Shown here: one piece after another, positions 11,707 through 24,190 of the stretch
How the letters are laid out: each line of letters starts with the position of its first letter
How positions within the stretch are numbered: the stretch's first letter is position 1
NCBI GenBank assembly: GCA_963920575.1
Contig: OY986974.1
Coordinates: forward strand, 7,560,110 to 7,624,109
DNA from: Narthecium ossifragum
Lineage: Eukaryota; Streptophyta; Magnoliopsida; Dioscoreales; Nartheciaceae
Length of the DNA stretch: 64,000 nucleotides
Reading direction: 5' to 3'
Notes under the pieces: generated by a model
Told to the model about the DNA's origin: nothing
What the model saw: only the letters and a program-made list of their open reading frames with translations
The model's database searches: none
Made by a program: the position numbers and the translations under genes

Positions 11707-13619
11707 CCATCATTTCATCTAATTTTAAATTTCTGTAAGGAGTGGAGGTAGGATTTACTAAAGCCTCAGGAAAAGGAACCTTCAGAACATAAGTCGTGGG
11801 ATTTGGTTCTTTCTCATGAGATAATGTCATGTTCGGTGATGCATGCAAATCTTCAATGGAATCATAAAGATTTGAACGTGAAGTGTCGGATGATGAATTA
11901 GGTTCTTTTGATGCATGTGAATCGTCGCCTAATGATGTATGAGATTGTGATGCATGGAACTCTTGATTACCTATGGGTTCTTCAGGTTTTTCAATATTGA
12001 CAAACGTTTTACCACTTCGAAGGGTTGTCACGGCTTGTACATGTTCTTGAGATGAGTCTACCTGATGTTGGCCCTTTGGATTTGGAATGGGTTGACTAGG
12101 TAATTTCCCATCTTCTCTCCTAGACAATGAATTAGCCAACTGACCCAATTGGGCCTCTATCCTCGCTAGAGTTTGAGAATGAGAATGCACTAATTTGGTT
12201 AACTCATCGTTGTTTGGACCTTGAATTGGTTGTTGTGGAGGAAGAGATGATTGATTCTGAGGTCCTTGACTCTGGCGAGGTAAATAGGGTTTATGCCCCC
12301 AAGGTTGAGATGATTGATTTTGGAAAGGCCGATATGGGTGTCGGAACGGCGGCGTTTGGCCTTGAGAATTTGTCGGATAGGACGGTTGAAACTTTGAAGG
12401 ATAACTTGGAGTTTAAGCACCTATGAATGGCCTTGAATTAGAAGAAGTTGGTTGTTGGCTAGGTGTTATCCAAGAAAAATTTGGATGGTCTCTCAAACCA
12501 GGATTGTAGGTATTGGAATAAGGATCATAAGCTGGTTTATATTGACCATAAACTGCATTTATATGTTCTTGTACTAACTCTGGGTAATGACATGCTAAGT
12601 GGCAGTCAGTAACATCATGACCAGGAGCAGAACACAAGAAACAGATTTCTCCAAAAGATGGAAGCATAGGAGGAAAAGAAGAATCAACCTGATTTGTCGT
12701 TTGGGTAAGAACTTGATCAACTTTCCTACTTAATGCATCAACTTGTTGAGCACCGGTTGACTCATTTAATTCGAGGATTCCTCTAGGATTAGACTGAGTT
12801 GGAGATCCGCGATTATTCCTAGAAGAAGTGGCGTGATGTTGAGAGTTTTCAGCAAGTCTCTCAAAAAGCCTCCAAGAATCGTCAAGAGAGTTGGTAATGA
12901 AAACTCCCCCACATGCAGCATCTATAGTCAACTGATGTTTTTCCTTAAGACCCTTATAGAAATGTTCTACTAGCCCATTGAGGAAATTGATGATGGGGAC
13001 ATTTTCTAAGGAGTTCTCTATAACGATCCCAAGCCTCATGAAATGCTTCATCGTCGGCTTGTCTAAATGAAGAAATTTCATGACGAAGGTCACTTGCCTT
13101 GGTAATCGGGAAGAATTTTTCAAGGAATTGAGCTTGTAATTGAGGCCAAGTAGTGATAGATCGAGGTTCTAGAAAAGTGAGCCAATGTTTAGCTTTACCT
13201 TTAAGAGTAAAAGGGAATAATTTGAGTCGCCAAGCATCTTCGGTAAAATTATTGACTCTTACTGTAGAACTAATCAAAATGAAATCTTTGATATGATTAT
13301 ATGGATCTTCATGAGATAGTTCGTGAAAGGTTGGTAAAGATTGTAAAAATTATGGCTTAATCTCATAGTGAGCTGCCCCAATCACCGAGGGTTGAATGCA
13401 AGAATTGAAAGTGAATGAGGTTGGAACATAAAAATCTTTCATGGCCCTACGACCTTGATCCTCAGGTTGGTTCGGATACACATTAGGTTCAGGATGGTCA
13501 TCAGGGTTATTCATGACTGAATGAGTAGGAGAAGATACTGACAGTTTATGCGATGCACCACAAGAAGCAAAAATTTCTTTCAACATAAGAGAAAGATCTG
13601 GGTCCTTATCATCACTCAT
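11618..13619 (-). pseudogene. Athila gag, disrupted
   Basis: The pieces occur in order on the minus strand. The N-terminal part is 13350-13619 (start MSDDKDPDLSLML). The retrotransposon gag core is 12954-13277, with KLFPFTLKGKAKHWL and the FFP.TKASDLRHEI region. The C-terminal part with a CCHC zinc knuckle (CFLCSAPGHDVTDC) is within 12413-13123. The Athila-typical tail containing LDEMMDVFKKVHINL is within 11609-12190. The segments lie in different frames with stops between them, so no intact Gag can be made. The protein would act in particle assembly. Confidence 0.88.
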
Positions 13620-13862
13620 TCACACATCATAAAGATCAACCAAGGTTTAAAAATACAAACAGTGCACTCTCGATGATGTGTTTGTTGGCGATCGCTCCTT
13701 CACCGCTTGGAAAGATGCTCCGTCGTTCTCCCCCTAATGATCACAAAAAGATATGGAAATCTTAGTATTGGAACTATTTTTGGTCTTTTATATAATGAAG
13801 GACAGAAAACAACTAATGAAGCAAGAAACTATACTAAGTAAACAACTCAAAACACTGTATAA

Positions 13863-13880
13863 TCCCCGGCAACGGCGCCA
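13863..13880 (-). other. Primer binding site, tRNA-Asp
   Basis: The plus strand reads TCCCCGGCAACGGCGCCA, which matches the 3' end of plant tRNA-Asp including CCA. On the minus strand it is the complementary primer site, six bases inside the 5' LTR edge. Athila and Calypso elements use this tRNA. Confidence 0.92.
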
Positions 13881-13886
13881 AAATTT

Positions 13887-15409
13887 TGATAGAGCTTGAA
13901 AAGTGTCGTAGCTTAACAAGTCCAACCAAAATTATTATAATTTCCGGTGATCTACTTTAACTACTAAGAAACTAGTAGATAGCGGAGAGTCCGAGTCGAG
14001 TCCATAGGGATTAAGGTGGTTGAGATTGAAAGTTTAGTGAATTTCCTACCAATGAGTTGAGAGAAGATTACGGGTCGACAATAAACTATATTTATACTAA
14101 AGAATTTATAAATATGAGAGAAGAGACCGCATGATTCTTAATCAATAACTAAGGTTCTACCAAGTCTTCCTAAGATCAGGGCACATTAATCGCAATGAAT
14201 GGCTTTCCTAATAGTTGATAAGTGAATGGTTAGATCTTCTTATCACTTAACAAGTTCTGGTTAGAATTCCTTGTTGGCGAGAACGATTATCTAAATTTCA
14301 GTGACCGAATGATTAGTTACGTTCACTGCTAATGAACCCTCTTATTAGGAAGAATTAATCGCAAGCAGAAAACGGGTATGGATTTAGGTGGAAGATCAAG
14401 ATGGGATTAGCTTCATGATAGCCAAAACTACAGAGATAAGATGCATGAAGGATTAGGGATAGAACATAATGGGACTAGCACAAATATAGTGGGACTAACA
14501 CTATACAATCCCTAATCATGAAGAAGATTTCATCCGAGATACTATGGGACTAACATGATCCTCTTATTTGGATGAATCCAATCCAAGCCCTAGCATACAC
14601 AAGCTCCGAAATCAAGTGTAAACAAGAACAATCCATACATCCAACAAGAAATTGACACCAAGGTGTAAAAGAAACAGAAATCAATCCATATCAGCCAAAC
14701 AATAATGTATACAAGCCCTAGATCTAAGAAATCCCTAATAAAAAACTTAGTTACATCATAAGAATCCCATGGCGAGGGTTTTAGCTACTCATCTTTAGGG
14801 GTCGGTCCAATGGTGGAAGTCGATGATCTCCTCCCGCCATGGATCTCCTCCAAAGAATCGTCGAAGAAAAGTGTAGAAGAAGGAATGGAAAACTCTCTAA
14901 AAAGGTTCAGAAAAAGCCCCCAAAAATCCCGAAAAACTGATTATTTATAGCTTAGGAAAGCACCCCCCACGGATTAGATCTGAGCCGTTGATCTTTCTTT
15001 CTGGCCGCAAAGGATCGATCCTTCTATGGAGTAGGATCGATCCAACTCCTTCAATTGTTGGTGACGCCCCGAGAAGGATGGATCGTTCCTTATCGAGTCC
15101 GATCGATCTTTCTATTGTTGTTATGCTACGTCCCGTGGAGGATCGATCCATCATGTTGAGTCCGATCGATCCCTTTATGCTCGTTCTTTGTCCATGTGTT
15201 GATCGAGTAGGATCGATCCCTTTATCAGAGGAGGATCGATCTGACTTGCCAGCATTACCAGAATACGCTTCTTTTAACTCCAAAGTTGATCTAACTCATA
15301 CTAGGGTCGGTTATACCTGAAATGGGATAAAAGTAGTCAGTGAAGCATTGCTCGGAGACCAACAAAACCAAATTACAATGGTGTTTTGTGCACTTTTCAA
15401 GTTTTATCA
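13887..15409 (-). repeat. Athila 5' LTR (minus-strand element)
   Basis: This is a direct copy of 2102-3621 and starts TGATAGAGCTTGAAAAGTG in plus orientation. It ends with CACTTTTCAAGTTTTATCA next to the target duplication. It lies beside the primer site, so it is the 5' LTR of the minus-strand element. A cluster of GATCGATC palindromes lies at 15010-15240. Confidence 0.93.
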
Positions 15410-15766
15410 ATTTTCTAGAAAATGGTGCGACATTCTCGAGGTGGTCGAGGACTTGGAACTTCGAGGAGTTTTGCACAGTCTTCTTAAAGTTTCATATTAT
15501 GATATATAATTGAAGTATAATCTGATGTATTACATGACAGAATTGTATGATTCTTAATTCAGCTGTATTTGAGAAAGGTTGTAATATTCTTTAATGTAGA
15601 TTTTGAGGAATGTAATAATTAGTTATTTATTCTAATTCTAATTTGTTTAAATTCATAGCTATAAGTTTATTCTGTATCAAATATATCTTGCGCCAATTGA
15701 AGTTGTTGAATAGGTTTAGGTGGCTCACGTTTCGATCTGGATTGGTTTTCTGGGTCAGGTGTGACA
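15410..15766 (+). repeat. LTR-X copy, right part after Athila insertion
   Basis: It continues 1342-2101 directly across the Athila target duplication ATTTT. It ends with GGGTCAGGTGTGACA at 15766, the 3' terminus of the family. Confidence 0.7.
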
Positions 15767-15939
15767 TTTATTGTATTATGACTTGATGATAGAATAATTT
15801 AAATTAGTTGTGAATATTATAACTGTGCACCAGAATTTAAAGTGAAATCTATAGGGGAGGCTCTCGCCATTTGATTATTTTAGAATTAGGTTCGGCTCAT
15901 GTCCCGATCGGGATGTGTTTTCTGGGTGGGGACGTGACA
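15767..15939 (+). repeat. LTR-X tail of an outer copy
   Basis: This is a second family 3' end immediately after the first. It resembles 22500-22617 (TTTAAATTAGTTGTG, then a GCACCAG stretch) and ends GGGGACGTGACA at 15939. It implies that one LTR-X copy inserted near the 3' end of another. Confidence 0.65.
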
Positions 15940-16401
15940 GCCTATCTCTCGAAGACCCCTAAATCTAGTAGAGTCTATTAGATCAACTTGATGCACATTA
16001 AGCCTCCATTTAGCCAACAGAGTCGTGCGCTCATTCCATTTTAGAATTTCAGGGTCATGAAAGACAAGTATAAAAAGAAAAATATAGCGTGAGTAACATA
16101 TATATGTCAAGTACATGGAGAAAAATAGGACTAATATTGCCTCTGATATGTGTCTTCCCAGCTCATATAATATATCTCTATCATAATGCCTACTTAAGTT
16201 AGTGGGCATCTACATATGATTATGAAAAGTTCTAAAATAAGAATAACAGTACAAGCATCATTTAAATTAAAACAGCAAACACAAAACTACAAGTGAATAA
16301 CATAAGTAACACGACAATATTAACTATAGCAGTACCATACAAAAGCACTCGTCTTACAAGTGGTTGTGTTTGAAAATTACAAACAATTTTCTTTCAATAC
16401 A
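15940..16401. other. Unassigned, AT-rich
   Basis: I see no gene and no repeat match to the rest of the window. The ORF at 15886-16209 has no recognisable content. Confidence 0.4.
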
Positions 16402-16833
16402 TTACATGAAAACTTTAACAAATATAGCCGTGATAATTACAACAAGCACAAATATAACTATGCGTGCTTCAAGAATTTGCAGTCGCATGCCTTCATGAGT
16501 TGCACTAGCGCGATCCACCATGACTTCTGAGGTATTGCAAGGCAAATCGATGGATATAGTTGATATATCCATTGGATTTGCAGCTTGCGATATTGTGCCC
16601 CTTCGAATTCTATTATCGCGTTGAATGAACACGTCTTCTGATATGAAAAAGCCACAATATGTATCTTCATCCCTGTTGCTATATGAAAAATTAGCACATC
16701 CATAGAAGCCCCCCCCCGGATTTTTACTCATCTGAGAAACTCGGCGTACATCATTCATTCCACAATGACACTTTGACTTGAAGTGAACATGAGTTCCTTG
16801 ATGATGACCTGAGTGAGATCTATATATACACAT
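16402..16833 (-). CDS. GRF-type zinc finger protein with C-terminal membrane helix
   Basis: The frame encodes the GRF pattern: CHCG, then NPGGGFYGC, then DTYCGFF, giving the Cys ligands of a GRF zinc finger. A low-complexity linker follows, and the last about 20 residues are a strongly hydrophobic helix (IVIFVLVVIITAIFVKVFM). In other proteins GRF fingers bind single-stranded nucleic acid. Short plant proteins with one GRF finger and a terminal helix are common, and many lie near MULEs. The start is uncertain because the first residues may be intron. No transposase is adjacent, so it could be a fragment of a second MULE. Compare the gene at 24998-25676. Confidence 0.6.
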   Translation of the reverse strand: MCIYRSHSGHHQGTHVHFKSKCHCGMNDVRRVSQMSKNPGGGFYGCANFSYSNRDEDTYCGFFISEDVFIQRDNRIRRGTISQAANPMDISTISIDLPCNTSEVMVDRASATHEGMRLQILEARIVIFVLVVIITAIFVKVFM

Positions 16834-17593
16834 AGCATATTTATTTTATAAGTCATCAAGTGGAAAACAAGCCTTACCAAATACCATCACTACAACATCC
16901 TGTGAGACAGGAACTCCCAGCTCCATATCAAACACATAATACACACCTACTAGTGCAGGGCCACATATTCTTTCATTAATCCATGTACCCATTACTATGG
17001 CTACCACAGTACAACATTTGCAACTCTAGAAACTAAAGTCTCCACTCTAAACATCTACAACTGCTAAGAGATTAAACAAAATAGTTAAATCTCTTCGAGA
17101 CCTACTAATGATCTTTGTTTCTTGATCTGTTAGAAAGATCAAAGATTTCTAAATTGTGAGACTGAAATAATGAGGGAAAATATACAAAATAATAGCCATA
17201 AGATTCACAAACTAATCCAAAGTAGTGGATCTATATACAGACAAACAACATATCTCATAACTCTTCGAACCACAATATACACATAAGATTATTAGTGGAG
17301 AATGAAAGAATGGTTATAAAGGAAATTGTACGAAGGAGTGAGCTCAACGGCAACAATTTTGACTTATTTGAGTTGAAAAGAAAGGTAAAAGAAAAACTAG
17401 TAATGAGTCAAGGATATTATCAAATTAAAAGCCAAGACCATGAAACCTATGACGAAAGGAAACAACTTAAACACTCATAGTTTAAAGACGAAAAAGATAC
17501 CGGAAAGGATCTAAGGAATAAATTGACACTTTTGAAAGATCCCCACTCTCTCGGAGAGAGATCCACGCAGGAGATGGGCGTTCCTACTAGCTT
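16834..17593. other. Unassigned, AT-rich
   Basis: It may contain an upstream intron or exon of the GRF gene, but I see no convincing coding segment. The base composition is unlike that of the LTR blocks on either side. Confidence 0.35.
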
Positions 17594-19830
17594 TGTGAGG
17601 ACCCGTCCCTCTATTCCTGTGGCTTGTTGTTGACCGCAAGGGCAATTTGGTAAATTGCACCTTGTTGGTTTGTTTCACACCCGCGTGTGCACACACAGGC
17701 CTTGTTTGGTGTATGTGGTTGAATAGAATGGCTAGGTGGATCCGGGACCGGAAGATCCCAGCTCGGGCGCGTAGAATCTTGCTTTTGGGCAGCTGGCGGC
17801 CCGTGAGCGATCGATCGGACTCATTAGTGAGTGCCCTGTTTTCCTCCGCGAGGACGGCCGTCGTGGCCGTCACTCCCTTTGTCAGCGAGGGGATGGCCTC
17901 TTCCCATTTTCCCCGGCATTCCCGGCTTTCCCCCGGACTTCCCTTCCCTTCCCTTCCCTTCCCTTCCCTTCTCTTCTCTTCTCTTCTCTTCTTCTCCTTG
18001 GCTGCTTCTTCTTCCCGCTAGCAGAGCTTGATCTGTTTCTTCCGGCAGCCCGCTCTCCTTCGTCGTTCTCCCTCCTCCGACCACCATTTTGGGAGCTTGA
18101 AGGCTCGTTGGAATCGTGGCGACATGAGGACGATCTTGGATGTGGTTTAGTAGCTTGGTTAGTAGCTGTTTAGCAGGGATCATCCAAGGATTAGCGGCTT
18201 CGGTAGGTGTTCTACCCACTTGCACTCTTTAATGGGATTCTCTTAATCCAACCGTTGGATCTGTTGATCTTCATGTATTGAGATGCATATTGCCTAGTAG
18301 AGTTTCTGTTTCAAGTTTCATGATCTTTGGATGAGTTTTGAGTAGGATTTATGCATGATTAATCGCGGATTTTTCTGTTTTCTGCTGTTCATGAAGAACA
18401 GCCAGTTGGCGGCGAGATTTCCGGCTTGTACGAGCATGATCATGGGTTTTGTTGAATACAAGAGTTGTAGATCTATGAGTTATCTCTCCATTCCATCTTA
18501 TTTCGCATTTTTCCGATTTTTCTATGAATTGTTATAAATTGATTACTGGCGGGCTGCGTTGCAGTAATTAACTGGTAAGTTAGTTTAATTAGTGATTTTG
18601 ATTAACGTTTTCCCGTTAATTTAACCGTTGGATGAATCTGGATTTTGGGTATGTTGATCCATACTTATAGATCTAGTGGTGGCTAGCTTGGATCCCAAAT
18701 CCGACGTCGGTTGGACGTCGGATCGACGGTTCAAACTGCAGCTATGTAGAGAACGTTGTTCTTGTTCTTGGACCCGTTTGAGTTGGGATCGATCCACGCA
18801 AGTTGGATCGATCCGATATCAGGAGGGATCGATCCACCGGTATGTTGGATCGATCCAGGTTGTACCAAGATGGTCTGTTCATTGAGGGCTGTCGGATCGA
18901 TCCAGGGGTACATTCGGATCGATCCAGGGTTTCCCAGGAACAGTATCTGAGGACAACAAGGAATGGCATGTTAGGGGTATTGCTATAAATGATGTTTGTT
19001 TATACTGTTACATTATTTGTTTGTTTATATTTGTCTGTTTTACTGCTTTATTTACATTTGTCTTGTTTGTTGGATGCTTTATTGTTTTATTATCTGTCTG
19101 TTTATATTGTTAATTATCTGCATGTTTATTCTATTGTTTTATTATTGTCTTGTTTTCCTGTGCATTCGAGATCGTGTCGGTTCTTGTACTTTAGGGGTCG
19201 TCGGAGTAAGCCCAGCCCAGGGGCCGTCGGAGTAAGCCCAGCCCAGGGTTCTTGTACTTTAGGGGTCGTCGGAGTAAGCCCAGCCCAGGGGCCGTCGGAG
19301 TAAGCCCAGCCCATGCAGTGTCTGTTCTAGCTGGATTATACTATGTATGCCATCTTGCATGTTATGTTTTCCTTGTGCTGTGATGTCATACTATGAGAAG
19401 TTTGGAGTTTAGGGGTTGTACTGGCACAAAGTTAGCACGGTTGGAGTCGCCCTTCCTTGTGTGTGTCGTAGAGTAGAACCCTACTGAGCTTTTTGCTCAT
19501 CCCTACCTGGACCGCGGTGTTTGTAGGTACAGGTACCAGCTCTTCCCCTGTGGCTCCCCGGTGTTCGTCCTGCGGTAGCGCGTCGCTAGCCGAGCATGTT
19601 TGAGGGCCAGGACGGCTTTGTCTGTGCTTTTGCGGAAACCCCAGATGATGTAATTTTGTATAACCCTGTGATATGTAATTAATGTTGTAAATACAGTTTT
19701 GGTTCAATGATTGTTAGATTACTCTTGTCTTTTGTTTATTCTTGTATCTGTTTCCGCCGGTTGGTTCCAGTAGATGTAGGTTCCCCCTCGTGTCCCGGTC
19801 CGGGTGGGATTCCTGGGCCGGGGCGGGACA
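17594..19830 (+). mobile_element. Solo LTR of family LTR-X
   Basis: It starts TGTGAGGACCCGTCC and ends GGGCCGGGGCGGGACA, so it has TG..CA ends. It is flanked by a perfect 5-bp duplication, AGCTT (17589-17593 and 19831-19835), and is 2237 bp long. No second LTR or coding region is present, hence a solo LTR. Inside are a pyrimidine-rich block with CCCTT/CTCTT repeats (17938-17995), six GGATCGATCC sites (18786-18930) and an internal repeat (19185-19310). Confidence 0.88.
19185..19314 (+). repeat. Short tandem repeat in solo LTR
   Basis: The unit GTCGGAGTAAGCCCAGCCCA occurs four times, in two higher-order blocks that each begin GTTCTTGTACTTTAGGGG. Confidence 0.9.
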
Positions 19831-19847
19831 AGCTTGGAGAGAGATCC

Positions 19848-22800
19848 TGTCATGCCCTGACCCAGAAAACCCATACGAACTAGGACGTAAGCTGATCTAT
19901 TCCTGTTAACTTCCAAATTTGGCGCGTTACATTACAAATTTCATGATTAATTTGAACAATTTACTTCTAGGGGTAAAACAATAAATTTAACAATCTACTA
20001 ACAGATCCAGATCCAATTTCAACATCTATAAATTAACATAATATCAATTGATACAGAATTCAACTGCTACAAGATCCAAGTCCTCATTTACACAATATAA
20101 GATGTCAAAACCTTAAAGAGGGAACTTATACATTTAATACCATCCTCAAATTATAACCGTACAATAAAAATATATAAAAGTACAACTGGGCAATCAGGAT
20201 CCTGAAGCACCTCCTGAAGTCGACGCGTCGCCAAAAGTCTGTCCAGCTAATATTACAGAAGAAGAGCTAGTGCCTGCACCTGCAAAACGCGGCCTGGGTA
20301 GGAGTGAGCAACAAAGCTCAGTAGGATTCCACTCTACGTCAAATTGAAAAGGGAGGAAACAACAACAATATCATTTCTCCACCTAAGTCTAAAGGATACC
20401 AAGGGGCCCCATAACCCCATCGATTCCCAACAGATCCTACCTGTGAGGACCCGTTCCTCCAACCCGGTCCGACCACGTTAGGTCGAGGGTCTAGCTCTAT
20501 TGGCGTTGTTTCGTGATCCAGTTGATCACGAAGACCCAAAGGGAAATTTGGTAATTTTCACCTTGGCGGTTGGTTTCACACCCGCGTAGTGCACATACAG
20601 CCCTATGAATGAAGTCTATGCTTGTTAGAACCTTAGGTGAGTTTGTGATCGAAACATCTGAGTTCGGGCGCACGGAAGCTGTCCTTAGGACAACTAGCGG
20701 CCCAAGAGCGATCAGTCGCTCTAAGGAATGATCGGTCGGACCCTATGTCGGCACCGCCTTTGACGTGTCCGGATAAGGATGCTGAACCGACATAGACCGA
20801 TTGGCCCTGACTCAGCAACCAATCGGACAAGGGTTTATAAAGACCCACGGTAACCCGATATTTTCTCTTTTCTTCTCTTCTGTTGACCGGTGCTTGGATT
20901 TGTGATGGGAGGCTATTCCAGAGGTTTGGAGAGGTCCGCAGCAAGGAGAGGACCAGATCCATACCTCCCTTGCACGGATTAATCGAGGATTAATCGTAGA
21001 TTAGTGTAGAAAGATAGGATTCTTGACCTTATGGCTTGTTTTTGTGTTCTAGGTTAATTGGTTGCTTAATTTCTTAATCAAACTATACTAGATGATGCTC
21101 CTAGGTGTATTTAATATCTGATTGAAGTTTGGAGTGATTTGATTTGTATTTAAGTTGAATTTATGCAAGTTTTCCTGGATTTTTAATCGGATTTCTGTGC
21201 TAGCAGAAACAACTATGTTCTACCTTGTTTTTCGGCTTGGACGTGCATCATCTCTGTTGATCTTCACCATGAAAGTTGTCGATAGCTGAGTTAGCTTTCG
21301 TTCCAACTAGCATGATATTTTCCAGATTTATGTACGATTTATTTTGAATTAAATGGCTAGGCTGTCCAGAAAAGAGCTGTCAGTTTAATTAGTGAAATTA
21401 AGTGGTTGGTTGTTATCCGATTGATCTGATCTTTGGATATATGATTCAGTGTATTTCATTGAGTAGACATATCACGTTTCACATCAATCGGAGGGTTAGA
21501 TTAAATATTATCATTTTTTGAAGTTAGTAGTAGTTCATTTGCTTTAATTTGATTAATCGAGCTTTTCATTATTGTCTTATATATGTTATTATATTGCGTA
21601 GGCCTGTGTGTGGCTTGTGGTTGAACCAAGGGGGTCACACCCCTTGGGATGTGTAGAATAAATATTCGGTTTTCTAAGACCATTGCTATGTATACCCTTT
21701 GGCGAGCTGTAGGCTACGCCCAAAGTTGTATCTTTTTGGCATTCTTCTGTATTTGTGCATGAGCATTTCATGTATTTGATTGCATTAAAAGTATAAAGTT
21801 TAGGACGTGGGAGATGGGTCGATCGCCGATCCGAGGGCTCGGGCAGCTCGGATCTAGCCATAGAACCGAGGTTGGATAGCAAGGTCTAGCGTGAGATTGT
21901 TACTGTGATCATTGCATTATTGAGGTAATTGTTCAGCTGGCTACATATCATAGTGTTTGAGGTTTAGAGGTTGTGTCGTCTCTCCTGTGCCAAGGCTTAA
22001 GGTGGTTTAAATATTGTTACGCTTTGGGGCGGTTTCTCACCAGTCTTGGGGTTTGGGTTGCATTGGAGATGCACTGAAATCCCTGTTGTACACACCTCGA
22101 GGAGCGCTCAAAGTCAGTTTGATTCTCATCGTGGTTTACTTTTCTGTTAATGTAGTTAGCTACGCCTTAGGCAAGGCAGAGGAAAATGACACAGTTATAG
22201 TTCCCTTTTTTCTGAGTGACGTAAAATAGAATCCTACTGAGCTTTGTTGCTCACTCCTAGTCGGGCTGCGTTTTGCAGGTGCAGACGTTAGCTCTTCTTC
22301 CGTAGCATCCGCTAGACATGCTTTTGGTGGTGCCTCGACTTCCGGAGGTGTTTGAGGACTTTGGGTTCAGCTATCTTGTTGGATTATTTAAATGTATAAT
22401 TTTCTTCTGTAAATATTTCATAGATAGTTTTATAGATGTATTGATGATCAGTTTTGTATCAGAATATTAAATTATATTAAAAGTTATAATATTGACCCCA
22501 GATCAATTGTTTTAAATTAGTTGTGTTATTTTATTATAAACGCACCAGTGATGGATTGAATAGATTAGGAACCCTCACGCGCTGAATCAGATAGGTTTTC
22601 TGGGTCGATGTGTGACACTACCTCTCGACCAACCACGTTGGCACTGACACCATCACATTGGGAGAAACATAAACCAGAATTGAGGTGGGAACACCCATAC
22701 CCAGCAGGAAACTACTGCCTGGGGACACACACCAGGGATATCGACGACCGTCCTTAGCACTTGGCCTTGAAGGAGCGACACGACCACTAAACTTCAATCA

Positions 22801-24190
22801 ACAGAGTATATGTAGCCAAGTAGACAACAGTCTTGATAAAAAAAGATTAACACAATAATTCACCCCCTAAAACCTTACTACCCAGTCTTGGTTCCAAGGT
22901 TATATCTGAGCAGCCCGAGCCCTCGGATCGGCGATCATGATAACCCAAGCCAAACCTGGAATACCTCTAATGCATACAGTGCATGCACCTATACAAGCAT
23001 CGAGCCTAGGTGTCACTATATGCCACATCAACATTAGATGTTCTACAGTTATGCTATAATACGATAAAAGGATCAAACCTGATTCTCAAACAGAAATCGG
23101 CATTACTACGCCGCTATATAATAGCTCTCGGCGTAACCCCGACACACAACAGGCTTAAGTTCCACAGTTATCCAATGGATAACAGCTTCACAATACAACG
23201 ATTAAGCATTCAATCAGTTATATAAGCAATCAATCAAAGCAGTAGGGCATACCGTCGACCAATCTACCTACACATTGCCGGCAGTCATCACTCTCCCGGT
23301 TAACCGCAACCCCTTAGGGTCCGACCCAACAAACCGGTCTAATATATATAATGGCTATGTACAACTTGTTATCAATGCGATTAAAGCATCAATTGCATTT
23401 AACATGGCAATTTCGGCGATTAGCCCAACAACCAAAATCCTAGCATAAAACCCTTCAAAGTCCATCAAAAATCCGTGGAAAGCCATAAGGTAGTCCTAGG
23501 CATACATTAGCAGGACATATAAGGTATCGAGTCGATCGAAAAACAATTGATCGACGGAATCAAAGAAATTGCATAATACCGGTAATTTCGTAATATTTCG
23601 CAAATATACACCTACGATCAAATCTCGCTCAAATCGATCGATAAATTGGTCGAAAAATCACTGTTACCATGCTATATGATTCTTACCGTCATCATTTATC
23701 TATCATAGAAGAGTTGGATCAAAAGAACTTCGAAAACTGCTAAAATTAGCAAAGATTGAGCTGGCGGTTAATGTTCATATGAACAATGCCGAAAATCCAA
23801 TTTATTGGATTTGATCTACCAAAACTTGTCAGAAATCAATGATACTTTACATGGTTGTAGAATTGAATATGAGGAATCTAATGGTACCAAGAAATCAAAG
23901 TTCTGACTTCGAAAAGTATGAAAATTAGCAAAGATTGAGTTGGCGGTTAATGTTCATATGAACAATGCCGAAAATCCAATTTCTTAGATTTGATCTACCA
24001 AAACTTGTTAAGAATCGATGAACCCTTACAGGATGGTACAACTGAAGGGTGATGAGTCTAATCGTACAAGGAAATCAAAGTTCTAACTTCAAAAATTAGC
24101 CAAGATTGAGCTGGCGGTTACTGTTTATATTAACAGTGCCGAAAATCCAAGGACTTGTTTCGTTGCTGCAAAATAGGTAGGGAAAGTTTT
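19848..24190 (-). repeat. LTR-X copy, minus orientation, split by solo LTR 20442-22617
   Basis: It begins TGTCATGCCCTGACCCAGAAAA, the complement of the family's 3' end. The segment to 20441 matches 43070-43220 (around GCCTGCACCTGCAAA and the GTAGGATTCC/ACTCTACGT block). It resumes after 22622 and runs to about 24190, where the family's 5' end is missing. 23740-24150 holds a three-fold repeat, each copy with GAGCTGGCGGTTA or GAGTTGGCGGTTA and GCCGAAAATCCAA. Confidence 0.7.
20442..22617 (+). mobile_element. Solo LTR of family LTR-X, nested
   Basis: It starts TGTGAGGACCCGTTCC and ends GGGTCGATGTGTGACA. The flanking 5-bp duplication is CTACC (20437-20441 and 22618-22622). It is 2176 bp long, in the same orientation as the copy at 17594, and contains no coding domain. 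It is inserted in the opposite-strand copy 19848-24190. Confidence 0.88.

Larger units (their letters stand above)
2102..15409 (-). mobile_element. Athila-type Ty3/gypsy LTR retrotransposon, full length but coding-defective
   Basis: Two direct LTRs of about 1.52 kb (2102-3621 and 13887-15409) bound the element. Both begin TGATAGAG and end TTATCA, and their ends form a short inverted repeat (TTGAAAAGTG / CACTTTTCAA). The 5-bp target duplication ATTTT is perfect (2097-2101 and 15410-15414). The order on the minus strand is gag, aspartic protease, RT, RNase H, integrase, then a long 3' region. A primer site for tRNA-Asp and the protease motif LLDLGASVNLMP place it in the Athila group. The LTRs differ at many scattered positions, so the insertion is not recent. 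Most domains are split by stops or frameshifts. Confidence 0.95.

Noticed and set aside
16885..16910. CACTACAAC as a CACTA transposon end
   Set aside because: No partner end, no subterminal repeats and an imperfect match.
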